Assembly: GCA_009699465.1 (NCBI GenBank)
Contig: WLOE01000004.1
Span: 1-41,436, forward strand
Length of the DNA: 41,436 nt
Direction of reading: 5' to 3'
Source of the DNA: Actinomycetota bacterium
GTDB lineage: Bacteria > Actinomycetota > Actinomycetes > S36-B12
In this document: in pieces, positions 1 to 7,355 of the stretch
Position numbering within the stretch: position 1 is the first letter of the stretch
Layout of the letters: every line of letters begins with the position of its first letter
Notes under the pieces: model-generated
The model's database searches: none
Told to the model about the DNA's origin: nothing
The model's input: only the letters and a program-made list of their open reading frames with translations
Made by a program: the position numbers and the translations under genes

Positions 1-690
1 CAGTTGGCATCCATGGGTTACCGCGTAGGCGTGGTCGATACGGATATTCAAAGCCCTGGCATTCACGTGCTCTTCGGATTCTCTGACGATCTTGAGAACA
101 CCCTGAACGATTACTTGTGGGGCAAGATGCCGATTAAGGATGCCGCGCATGACGTGACTTCGGTCATCGCTGCGAGTGCTCCGGTTGCTGAAGGTGGCGC
201 ATTGTTCCTCGTGCCATCCAGCATGAAGGCCGGAGATATTGCTCGCGTGCTTCGCGAAGGTTATGACGTTGGCACATTGAATGATGGTTTCCGCGATCTA
301 GCTAAAGATCTTCAGCTTGATTACTTGCTGATTGACACTCACCCAGGCTTGAACGAAGAGACGTTGCTCTCGATCACCATTAGTGACATCTTGCTGCTGA
401 TTCTGCGCCCAGATCGCCAAGACTTCCAAGGCACCGCCGTCACGGTTGACGTCGCCCGGAAACTGGGAGTGCCTGCCCTTTACCTCGTGGTGAACAAGGT
501 TCCTCGCGGTGTTGATACTGCAGATTTGCGTGAGCAAATGACAGCTGCCTATGCATCCGAAACTGCTGCGATCCTTCCATTGGCCGAAGAGGTCGTTCAA
601 AACGCATCTGCTGGCTTGTTCTCGCTGACAAGCCCAGATCACGATTGGTCAGAGCAGATTCGCACGATCGCTCAGCGAGTAACTCAGTAA
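1..690 (+). CDS. ParA/MinD-family ATPase, 5'-truncated
   Basis: The reading frame is open from the first base, so the true start and the P-loop (KGGxGKT-type Walker A) lie upstream of the window. What remains is the rest of a MinD/ParA (SIMIBI) fold. It has the switch strand VVDTDIQSPG around residues 12-20, Walker B LLIDTHPG with Asp near residue 112, the strand LLILRPDRQDFQG, and the VVNKV nucleotide-specificity motif. Family members are dimeric ATPases that act at membranes or on the nucleoid. The next gene begins five bases after the stop, so the two are probably co-transcribed. Plasmid or chromosome partition seems unlikely because no ParB or parS-like repeat is seen; a role in placing the neighbouring membrane proteins is inference. 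The internal TTG at 4 and ATG at 13 are not believable starts. Confidence 0.85.
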   Translation, partial: QLASMGYRVGVVDTDIQSPGIHVLFGFSDDLENTLNDYLWGKMPIKDAAHDVTSVIAASAPVAEGGALFLVPSSMKAGDIARVLREGYDVGTLNDGFRDLAKDLQLDYLLIDTHPGLNEETLLSITISDILLLILRPDRQDFQGTAVTVDVARKLGVPALYLVVNKVPRGVDTADLREQMTAAYASETAAILPLAEEVVQNASAGLFSLTSPDHDWSEQIRTIAQRVTQ

Positions 691-695
691 TACCA

Positions 696-2231
696 ATGAG
701 TGAATCCGAGTGGGCGGAGGATGCTTGGGATTTTCTACCCAAGCGTCAATCATTGAGTCAAGGTCCACCAGTAGCTGGCTCTGCTCCCGCGCCCGAAACC
801 AATGCTGATTCAGTTGATGATGCTTGGGGCTTCCTTTCCGCGCGAAAAGCTGAGGTTCTCGCGCGTATCGATCAACGGGGTGTCCCCGAAGCTGTTGTTG
901 AGCATCGAGAACGCGGGGAATTCAGGGCGGATATGGGTGGCGTCTCACTGAAACGCCGGGCTGTTCCAATGGCACGTGTTCTCCTCCTTGTCTCTGTCGC
1001 AGGATTTTTGACAGAAGCGGTTGCTGCAACGCAGATCATTTCCTTAGGTGGACCAAGAGCACTGCTCATCGTTTACCCGATCGGCGGCATCGGACTTCTT
1101 CTTGTCGCCCTGCTGCAGTTCCGCTTTGTGGATCAAGCAGGGCGCCTCAAGGTATTGCGTATTGCTGGATTGGGGTACGCGAGCGCATTTGTGGTGGCGC
1201 TACTGATGTTAGGCGCATCAGTCGTTCCTGTGGTCGCGGTTGCAATCATCTATCTACTCGGCGATCAATTAAATTTCCTAGTGCCGTTGCTTGTGTGGAG
1301 TTTGGCGGGAGATGAGTTCAATGTCGCTGAGGGTCGCAAGGTTTTTGGGTGGATTGTTGCGTGGACATATGCAGGCCAAGTTCTCGGTTTAGTGTTCGCT
1401 GCGACAAGTCCGTTACTCCTGAATCAGCTGGATGTCCCACTCACTATTGTTTTGGTGGTTGATCCCATCGTTTGCTTAGTAGTTGCCTTCTGGCTTCCAC
1501 ACAAACTCAAAGGAACCTTTGCTGCTGCCGGTTTAGCTCGACCTGAATCCCTGAAGGCATCTATCGGTAGTGCGCGCGATTTCATCAATGGCGTCCCGGT
1601 TTGGCGACTCTTCTTTATCTCGTCAATGATCACGTTCGTTGGTGGCATGACGCTATTCATCGGCTTCATGTCAAGCGAAGAGCAGATTATTGGTGACGAT
1701 GCGACAAAACTTCAGATCTATTTCGGATCCGTGATGCTGGCATCGCTGGTGATTTGCCTCATTCTTCAAAAGTTCTTCGCTGAACGAATGCTGGAAAAAC
1801 TAGGCATCCCAGGTGTTCTGATGATTTTACCCTTGGCCACAGTTTTCGGCGGAATTCTGGTTTCTGTAGGGATTTTGACTAGCAACCTGGCTTGGCTCGC
1901 TGTTGGTCTTGCTGCTTGGTTCATTCCGCGGTGGAGTATTGATGAAAATGCGCGTCGGGCTGCACTTGCATTGGTACCAGATGAGCGCAGAACCCGAGTG
2001 TCGTTCCTTGTTGATTTACTGCCTGTTTCAGTAGGTCTGATCGCTGCCGGTCCTGTTGCAGCGCTTGGGTTATTAACCGATCAGTTATGGGCAGTGCCAT
2101 TAGCGGCCGCAATCGTTGCTGGCGTTGCCGTTCCCTTTGCCATCAAAGTGCGTCGTGGCTGGGCAGACAGTTTGTTGAATTGGCGTTTGCGGCGGCGCAA
2201 ACAAAACCGCAGTTCCATCCTAGGAGAGTAG
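696..2231 (+). CDS. MFS-type transporter resembling ATP/ADP-translocase-like family
   Basis: This 511-residue protein has a cytosolic tail of about 100 residues followed by roughly 12 hydrophobic helices. The ATG at 696 is chosen over upstream GTG/ATG candidates because it lies five bases after the preceding stop; longer forms would run into the ATPase gene. The central WSLAGDEFNVAEGRKVFGW segment and the later LVPDERRTRVSFLVD segment resemble conserved loops of the nucleotide-transporter-like (Npt1/Npt2, NTT) branch of the major facilitator fold. The substrate is unknown, and many bacterial members are not proven nucleotide exchangers. The tail carries two copies of a short motif, EDAWDFLPKR (residues 8-17) and DDAWGFLSAR (41-50). 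The end is basic (RLRRRKQNR). The context with a ParA ATPase and a Cache-HAMP protein suggests a sensory or scaffold role rather than bulk uptake. Confidence 0.75.
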   Translation: MSESEWAEDAWDFLPKRQSLSQGPPVAGSAPAPETNADSVDDAWGFLSARKAEVLARIDQRGVPEAVVEHRERGEFRADMGGVSLKRRAVPMARVLLLVSVAGFLTEAVAATQIISLGGPRALLIVYPIGGIGLLLVALLQFRFVDQAGRLKVLRIAGLGYASAFVVALLMLGASVVPVVAVAIIYLLGDQLNFLVPLLVWSLAGDEFNVAEGRKVFGWIVAWTYAGQVLGLVFAATSPLLLNQLDVPLTIVLVVDPIVCLVVAFWLPHKLKGTFAAAGLARPESLKASIGSARDFINGVPVWRLFFISSMITFVGGMTLFIGFMSSEEQIIGDDATKLQIYFGSVMLASLVICLILQKFFAERMLEKLGIPGVLMILPLATVFGGILVSVGILTSNLAWLAVGLAAWFIPRWSIDENARRAALALVPDERRTRVSFLVDLLPVSVGLIAAGPVAALGLLTDQLWAVPLAAAIVAGVAVPFAIKVRRGWADSLLNWRLRRRKQNRSSILGE

Positions 2232-2236
2232 GCATC

Positions 2237-3301
2237 ATGACCGACGTACAGGCAACTGAGCACGAGCCAGCTTTGAAGCACATTCTGCGCGTGGCAATGC
2301 GCTGGAAACTACTTGCCGCTTTCGCCGGCGTCTTCACCATTATTTTCGTATTCATTGCAGTTTACGTTGTGCAGTTCAGTGCGAACAATGCGCAGAAGCG
2401 TTTGGTCGATGAGCTTTCAACAACCGCGATCGGAGGGTCATCAACTATTGATGCGAGTCAATTCGTTGATCTGATTACGACTGTTCCAGCGGTGCCTGAC
2501 TCGAAAAACGAATTTGGTTTCGGTTACCCCGCGAGTCAGTTATATAAGGACCAGGCCAAGGCCTTGGTCAATATCAATCGAATCTCTGGTGAAGCGCTGA
2601 CTTACACGTACTTTAAGGACCCTAAAGACGGCAAGCTCTATGCAGCGGCGTCATCTGGTTACTACCTGAAGCCTCAGATTGGATACACCTACAAGGTTCC
2701 TATCTATAAAACCAGCTCCGAAGAAACAAACCGGTTAATGCTTGCCGGGCTGACCACCTCAACCGAGCAGCCTGCGTACTCAGATGGATACGGGTCTTGG
2801 ATTTCGCGATATGTTCCCATCGTCGATGCAAACGGAAAATCTGTGGGAGGTTTCGGAGTCGACTATCCGCTGACCTATGTTGACCAAGTTCGATCAGATG
2901 TGCAGAAGAGTTTGTACCCGGTGTTGATCGTCACATATCTGGTGCTCCTTGGCCTCGTACTTCTGGTGTCCACCTCGTTAGTGCGTCCACTGAAGCGATT
3001 AACTGCAGCGACAAAGCGTGTTGCTGATGGCGAATACGATCTCGATGTCCGAGGTATTGTGCGCACGCGATTTCCTGATGAGATGTTCGAGCTCGCGGAT
3101 TCGTTCGCGCTGATGGCCAAGAAGGTTGGCGCACGTGAGCGTTCCCTGACACAAGAAGTCCAGCGATTGAAAGTTGAAATTGACCAAAGTCGTCGCGAAG
3201 AAGCGGTCAGCCAAATTACCGATAACGATGATTTCGCTGCGCTAGCGGTCAAGGCTCAGGAAATGCGTAAAAGGATGCGTGAGGGCCTTGGTAAAGAATG
3301 A
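2237..3301 (+). CDS. Cache-HAMP membrane sensor without output domain
   Basis: The protein has 354 residues. TM1 spans about 23-46, an extracytoplasmic region about 47-215 and TM2 about 216-239. A HAMP-like segment (RPLKRLTAATKRVADGEYDL onward) runs to about 295, followed by a charged coiled coil to about 312. The segment YGSWISRYVPIVDANG followed by VGGFGVDY is typical of the membrane-proximal strand of dCache/sCache ligand domains. No histidine kinase, methyl-accepting, cyclase or GGDEF domain follows; the last 40 residues are charged helix. The ATG at 2237 is six bases after the previous stop; the longer frame back to 2087 lies inside the transporter gene and is rejected. It probably senses an extracellular small molecule and passes the signal to a partner protein, plausibly one encoded next to it. 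Confidence 0.8.
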   Translation: MTDVQATEHEPALKHILRVAMRWKLLAAFAGVFTIIFVFIAVYVVQFSANNAQKRLVDELSTTAIGGSSTIDASQFVDLITTVPAVPDSKNEFGFGYPASQLYKDQAKALVNINRISGEALTYTYFKDPKDGKLYAAASSGYYLKPQIGYTYKVPIYKTSSEETNRLMLAGLTTSTEQPAYSDGYGSWISRYVPIVDANGKSVGGFGVDYPLTYVDQVRSDVQKSLYPVLIVTYLVLLGLVLLVSTSLVRPLKRLTAATKRVADGEYDLDVRGIVRTRFPDEMFELADSFALMAKKVGARERSLTQEVQRLKVEIDQSRREEAVSQITDNDDFAALAVKAQEMRKRMREGLGKE

Positions 3302-4007
3302 AAATGAATCGCTGATCTCAGGTTTGCCTGGGTTTTCTGTACTCGATCTCTTTCATCCAGACATTACTGAGCAAACGCGCGAAGAACTTTTCACGCTAGC
3401 GTGCGAATTCCATGTTCGGTACTTTCCCGAATCTCCACATGCCATTGATGAATGGCGTGCGCATATCCAAACGGGGGAGTCCCCAACGCGCGAACGTGTA
3501 CATGTTTGGCTGATCTTTAAAGACACCAAGCCCGTGGGCATGTGGGCGGTTAACGTCAACATTGAGTCAGGTGTCGCTCTGATGTTGTTCGGTGCTGTTG
3601 ATAAGGAAGCGCGTTCCAATCTGCCCCATACTTGGTTGCGATCTTTCCTTGATGCGCTCATTGAGCTCTGTGTCACAGAGTGTGAAGTTTTAGGTCGAAA
3701 GGTTGATCTTGTGGCATTGGAAAGTGAAATGGGGCTGAAGAATCGGTGGGAATCGGCCGGATTTGCTCTGATCAATGTGCCGTATTTCGAGCCCACACTT
3801 GGAATGCATTGGGCTAATGCTCCAGAGGTGACCTTCTATGAGAACAACCATCTCTTTGTGCGATCTCTTGATCCCAATACAAGATCTGACTCAACTGATT
3901 CAGCACAGCGTGCGCTTCAAGCATTCGTCGTGGCCCACTACCAACTTGATGTAACTATTCCTCAAGTTGCAACAATGCTGAGTCAAGAACATGAGCGCAA
4001 CGCCTAA
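3279..4007 (+). CDS. GNAT-like protein of unknown function
   Basis: The protein has 242 residues from a GTG start at 3279 that overlaps the sensor gene by 23 bases; AAGGA sits just upstream, and TTG at 3288 is an alternative. The middle part alternates strands and helices as in GCN5-type N-acetyltransferases: HVWLIFKDTKPVGMWAV, then a long helix (LRSFLDALIELCVTECEVLG), then NRWESAGFALINVPYF, which resembles GNAT motif B where an aromatic or Gly-Phe pair follows the helix. The acetyl-CoA pyrophosphate loop (Q/RxxGxG/A) is not clear, so activity is doubtful. Tight coupling to the Cache-HAMP gene suggests a joint role. Its TAA at 4005-4007 interlocks with the TAG of the convergent ABC-like gene. 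Confidence 0.6.
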   Translation: MRALVKNENESLISGLPGFSVLDLFHPDITEQTREELFTLACEFHVRYFPESPHAIDEWRAHIQTGESPTRERVHVWLIFKDTKPVGMWAVNVNIESGVALMLFGAVDKEARSNLPHTWLRSFLDALIELCVTECEVLGRKVDLVALESEMGLKNRWESAGFALINVPYFEPTLGMHWANAPEVTFYENNHLFVRSLDPNTRSDSTDSAQRALQAFVVAHYQLDVTIPQVATMLSQEHERNA

Positions 4008-6232
4008 TCAAAGGTGAGTTTGTCGAGAAGTGCTCGACTACCAGCCTTCACTGCGCGTTTTTGTAGAACTGAGTATTTACCATCAGCGATTCGCAACGCA
4101 CCATCACTGATCAGAAGGTCAATCGCAGTAGTTAAGTCAGATGGTTCAAATTCGGTCAAGCGCGCCGATAATTCTTCGAACGTCGAGCTTCCTTCGCGCA
4201 GGATCGATGACACAATTCTGCGCTCAGCTGGCGTACGGTCGAGCAAGCCCATCATCCCGGCTGAAATGGCCTCGCGTGAAAGTGATCGAGTGACTGTCGT
4301 TTCCACGGCTATTGCATTTTCGCTGCGCTCTTCGCCAACAGTAAGTCGCAGATCACCGCAATGATTGCCTGGGCCAAGTATCGCAACTCTTCGAGTATCG
4401 CCGGTTGCTGTATCTGTTGCGATTTCCACCTTGCCAGAGATGATGAAAACAACTCGATCAGCTGCTGCGCCTTGGCGGTAAATGAAGTCACCTGTTTCAA
4501 ATCGCTCAGTGAGTAGGCGGGTCATCAGGGTTTCGGTTTGTCCTGCCGGTATTCCTATGCTCGACAAATCAACATCTGTGGTGTTTAACCGGGAGGACCA
4601 AATTTCTGCATACGAAGGTGTGGAAACAAGTAGCTCTTCATGTGTTCCTGATGTGTGCGACGCCTTCGAGCAGTAAAGAACCGAGTCAACTGCATGTGCC
4701 CATGACGGATTCTTCATAGTGATGATTACCTGAGGAACGTGATGCTTGCGCACCCCATTCAGCAGTGGCATCGCGGTGTCGCTATCTGAGAATGCTATTA
4801 GCGGACCAATGAGCAGTACTCGCGGTTGAGCAGCTAAACCCAATGCCAGCATCAGTCGCTGACGCTCATTAGGTGACAGTCTTGCTGCACCAGGCCCAAG
4901 CGGCCGATCAAGTGCCTTATCGCCGGTCGCTAGTTCGCCTAGACCAACGTCTGAAAGCAAGGATGCAATGGTGTTGTCACTGAGATCTTCACGCACTGCA
5001 AGAAATTGTTCGCGAAGCGAAGCATTAAAACCAGTTGCGTCTTCCGAAACTAAGTACACGTCTGGGTTCACCCCTGGCTTGCGGATGAAATACCCGTCGT
5101 AGGTTTCGCGCCAGTTCTTGTCCTCTGTGCCAGTCGCCAAAATCGACAAGACCGTGTTCGGTTCAAGGTCGGCGTCGGTCACGAGACCGATGAGAGCTCC
5201 CAATGGAAAATCTAAGGCGGCAAGGGTAAGGGATACATCAATGTCTTTTACGAATGCGCGCAAGTTCTCTTCTTCTTGAGTGGAGTCAAGAAGAACTTGA
5301 TCAACTCGAATTCGAGAAACCAAGGCAAGTTGAATAGAACGAATCCAAGGCGGCAACGCTTCGAGACCTCGCACCACCACTTCGACGTACAACAATGCTG
5401 CTGCGACGGCAGCGAGCATTTCTTGTCCGGATGTCAGTGCGAACATCACAACAAAGAGCAAACCCGCAAGACCAGCAGCATGTGCTGCTGTGAAGAGGCG
5501 AGCAATCGAAATGCCCTGGCGATGTGAGGCGTCAGTCAGGCGGATGGACCGCGCCTCAAACCGTGTAGTTGCCCAGCCGAACATTTGTATTCCGGCGATA
5601 TTGCGAGAAGACGTTAATGCTTCATCTACGGATTCGCCGACTTGGCTACCAGCATCAAGTTTTGCGCGATCGAGGACAATGAGGTTTTTGCCAATTGCAT
5701 TGCGAATGATTAAGAAAACACAGGTGGCGATGATCATCGCGATACCCGCACGCCACTCGATGTAAGTCAACAAACTTAAGCTGATCAGGATGCGGAATAC
5801 ACCGGGCATGCCTGAGGTGAACGTTTCTTCGAAGGCATTGCTGAGGTGATCCACGTCGGTGGTATGGCGGCTGACGATTGACGATCGAACGAGTTCCTCT
5901 CCGTTCATCGTGCGATTGGCAAGGGTCGCCGAAAATATTTGATTGCGAAGTCGATTTGCGGAATGAACGGCGAGCCTATGCCCCGCGATGTGTGCAAAAT
6001 AACCAACCACCAGTTGAGCGATGATCAATCCGATGAGAATGTAGACCCAGAAATCCCAATGTCCATGGTGCAGCAATGACTCCAACACCAGTGGGATTAC
6101 TGCTTGGCAAGCCAGCATGATGATCGTGAGCATCACGCCCACAACAAACACGGCACCAGAGCCCTTGAGGTAAGGCCGATACCACCGAATCAAACTACGA
6201 AATGCTGTGCGCTCGTCATTGGTTTTTGCCAC
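4004..6232 (-). CDS. ABC-exporter-like protein with degenerate ATPase, cNMP-binding-like domain and winged helix
   Basis: The 742-residue protein has four parts: an ABC type I exporter membrane domain (about 1-310, some five or six helices), a nucleotide-binding-domain remnant (about 330-550), a cyclic-nucleotide-binding-like beta barrel (about 565-655), and a C-terminal winged-helix-like region (about 665-742). The ATPase scaffold is recognisable from LSPNERQR (452-459, in place of LSGGQxQR) and GTHEELL (529-535). The P-loop position reads GLVTDADLEPNT with no GxxGxGKS, the Walker B Asp-Glu are Ile475-Gly476, and the H-loop His is replaced (TMKNPS). ATP hydrolysis is therefore unlikely. The phosphate-binding cassette of the barrel reads CGDLRLTVGEERSENA, with Arg kept but Glu changed to Asp. 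The GTG at 6232 has only a weak ribosome site; the strong GGAGG at 6270-6274 serves another frame. It follows the decarboxylase-like gene by 48 bases in the same operon. Confidence 0.85.
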   Translation of the reverse strand: MAKTNDERTAFRSLIRWYRPYLKGSGAVFVVGVMLTIIMLACQAVIPLVLESLLHHGHWDFWVYILIGLIIAQLVVGYFAHIAGHRLAVHSANRLRNQIFSATLANRTMNGEELVRSSIVSRHTTDVDHLSNAFEETFTSGMPGVFRILISLSLLTYIEWRAGIAMIIATCVFLIIRNAIGKNLIVLDRAKLDAGSQVGESVDEALTSSRNIAGIQMFGWATTRFEARSIRLTDASHRQGISIARLFTAAHAAGLAGLLFVVMFALTSGQEMLAAVAAALLYVEVVVRGLEALPPWIRSIQLALVSRIRVDQVLLDSTQEEENLRAFVKDIDVSLTLAALDFPLGALIGLVTDADLEPNTVLSILATGTEDKNWRETYDGYFIRKPGVNPDVYLVSEDATGFNASLREQFLAVREDLSDNTIASLLSDVGLGELATGDKALDRPLGPGAARLSPNERQRLMLALGLAAQPRVLLIGPLIAFSDSDTAMPLLNGVRKHHVPQVIITMKNPSWAHAVDSVLYCSKASHTSGTHEELLVSTPSYAEIWSSRLNTTDVDLSSIGIPAGQTETLMTRLLTERFETGDFIYRQGAAADRVVFIISGKVEIATDTATGDTRRVAILGPGNHCGDLRLTVGEERSENAIAVETTVTRSLSREAISAGMMGLLDRTPAERRIVSSILREGSSTFEELSARLTEFEPSDLTTAIDLLISDGALRIADGKYSVLQKRAVKAGSRALLDKLTFD

Positions 6233-6274
6233 AGCTGCATCTTGCCGTATGAAGGTTTCGGCACAATTTCCTCC
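6190..6274 (-). promoter_or_regulatory. Strong ribosome-binding site with short upstream reading frame overlapping the ABC-like start
   Basis: On the - strand, GGAGG occupies 6274-6270 and is followed five bases later by GTG at 6264. This opens a 24-codon frame ending with TGA at 6192-6190, which overlaps the start of the ABC-like gene (6232) in a different frame. Such a leader could couple or damp translation of the ABC-like gene, or it could be chance, or it could reflect a base-calling slip that hides the true start. Confidence 0.3.
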
Positions 6275-6280
6275 CTGCCC

Positions 6281-7270
6281 TTACAAGGTATTGAGGAGCG
6301 CAGCAATTTTCGGCGTGGTCTTCGCTCCTTGCGTATGCAGATTGATCCGCCAGCGTGGTTCTCCACCGAGTCCACCGATTCCTCCAGCTAACTCTTGAAT
6401 GAATCCGCGGTCCCCGAGCCAATTGATGCGTGACAGAGCCTCCGACTCAGAAATTTCAAGGTGCCCAGCAATTTCTTGCAACGTCATAGGACCCCGCCGA
6501 AGGAGTGCGCGTTGAGTAGCGCGAATCATGGGGGGAGTTTCGAGAAGATCCATCATTGACTTATCTGGGAGGTGCATAACCACGTCTCGAGAGACACCGA
6601 CACTGAGCTTGGCGTCACGCACATGTAGTTCATAGTTGTGTCCGCCAGTGGTGCGAAGGTTATCTAAGCCATGGAGGTGTAATCCAGCGATGGCAACACC
6701 TGGCTCAAGTTCTGGAAATCGAAATCCAACAAAGACTCCGTAAAAAGGAATGTGTTCCCAACGCACCTCATCAGATGCGCACACTTCTGCATACGTGCGA
6801 TACGGAGGATCTTGTGGTTTCACACTTCGCACGAGTACGCGGCTAAATGATCCTTCAAGGCGTACTGACGCAATAGCGCCTGCGTCGTCAACAAGTTCTT
6901 CAACAATAATTTTTAGTTGGTCGAGATCAACATCCTGAAGTCGTCGGGTGATTGGTGAATCCAATGTCGAAACAATTGCAAAAGGTGTTCGAGTATCTGG
7001 CGTCATGAGTTCTGCAGTGCCATGCCAATCAACGCGCCAAGGTTCGCCGTCGACCACGACAAGTTCACCATCGAGACGGTCAACGGTGCCAAGACCGTGG
7101 TCGCCGCCAGCGAGTGCTTCAGCCAGTGTTGCGACTCCATCGAATCCACCATCAAGCAGCACGTGCGCCAATTGCAGCTGATGCACAGCATCATCGGCAG
7201 AACATGCACGCGGGTCCAGGCCTGCTCGCCTAATGGTTGCTGCTGCTACCAACGCTGCATCGAACGTCAT
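6281..7270 (-). CDS. Acetolactate-decarboxylase-like protein fused to C-terminal winged helix
   Basis: The protein has 329 residues. Residues about 30-245 match the alpha-acetolactate decarboxylase (BudA/AlsD) fold: LLDGGFDG, a DGEL segment with Glu69, PFAIVS, VLVRSV with Arg148, PY in the following loop, and GLHLHGLDN...GGH. The zinc-ligand triad falls at His198, His200 and His211, the same 2 and 11 spacing as in the Brevibacillus brevis enzyme (His194/196/207). Classical enzymes end near 240-260 residues. Here about 75 further residues form a helix-turn-helix or winged helix (RGPMTLQEIAGHLEISESEALSRI in outline, then a WRIN strand). The family converts acetolactate to acetoin; the fusion suggests a ligand sensor or regulator, or an enzyme with a regulatory domain. 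The ATG at 7270 follows GAGGG. It is the first gene of the - strand unit. Confidence 0.8.
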   Translation of the reverse strand: MTFDAALVAAATIRRAGLDPRACSADDAVHQLQLAHVLLDGGFDGVATLAEALAGGDHGLGTVDRLDGELVVVDGEPWRVDWHGTAELMTPDTRTPFAIVSTLDSPITRRLQDVDLDQLKIIVEELVDDAGAIASVRLEGSFSRVLVRSVKPQDPPYRTYAEVCASDEVRWEHIPFYGVFVGFRFPELEPGVAIAGLHLHGLDNLRTTGGHNYELHVRDAKLSVGVSRDVVMHLPDKSMMDLLETPPMIRATQRALLRRGPMTLQEIAGHLEISESEALSRINWLGDRGFIQELAGGIGGLGGEPRWRINLHTQGAKTTPKIAALLNTL

Positions 7271-7294
7271 GACACCCTCGTATATCTAGGAAAC

Positions 7295-7318
7295 TCGCGA
7301 ACGATTGTTGCTTCGCGA
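7295..7318. promoter_or_regulatory. Palindrome in divergent promoter region (candidate operator)
   Basis: TCGCGAA (7295-7301) and TTCGCGA (7312-7318) form a perfect 7-bp inverted repeat with a 10-bp spacer. It lies 25 bases upstream of the winged-helix decarboxylase-like gene and 37 bases upstream of the divergent DUF4190-type gene. Spacing and symmetry suit a dimeric helix-turn-helix protein, possibly the adjacent one. Confidence 0.45.
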
Positions 7319-7343
7319 TGGTGCGTGAAGCGTACGGCTCACT

Positions 7344-7349
7344 TAGAGT
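7344..7349 (+). promoter_or_regulatory. -10 element for a leaderless transcript
   Basis: TAGAGT (TANNNT class) ends six bases before the ATG at 7356, and no Shine-Dalgarno sequence lies between. This is the usual arrangement of leaderless genes in Actinomycetota, with transcription starting at the A of ATG. No good -35 hexamer is visible. Confidence 0.45.
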
Positions 7350-7355
7350 GTTGCC

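Noticed and set aside
1-690. Chromosome or plasmid partition locus
   Set aside because: The ATPase is ParA/MinD-like, but no ParB gene or parS-type repeats are near; the partners are membrane proteins.
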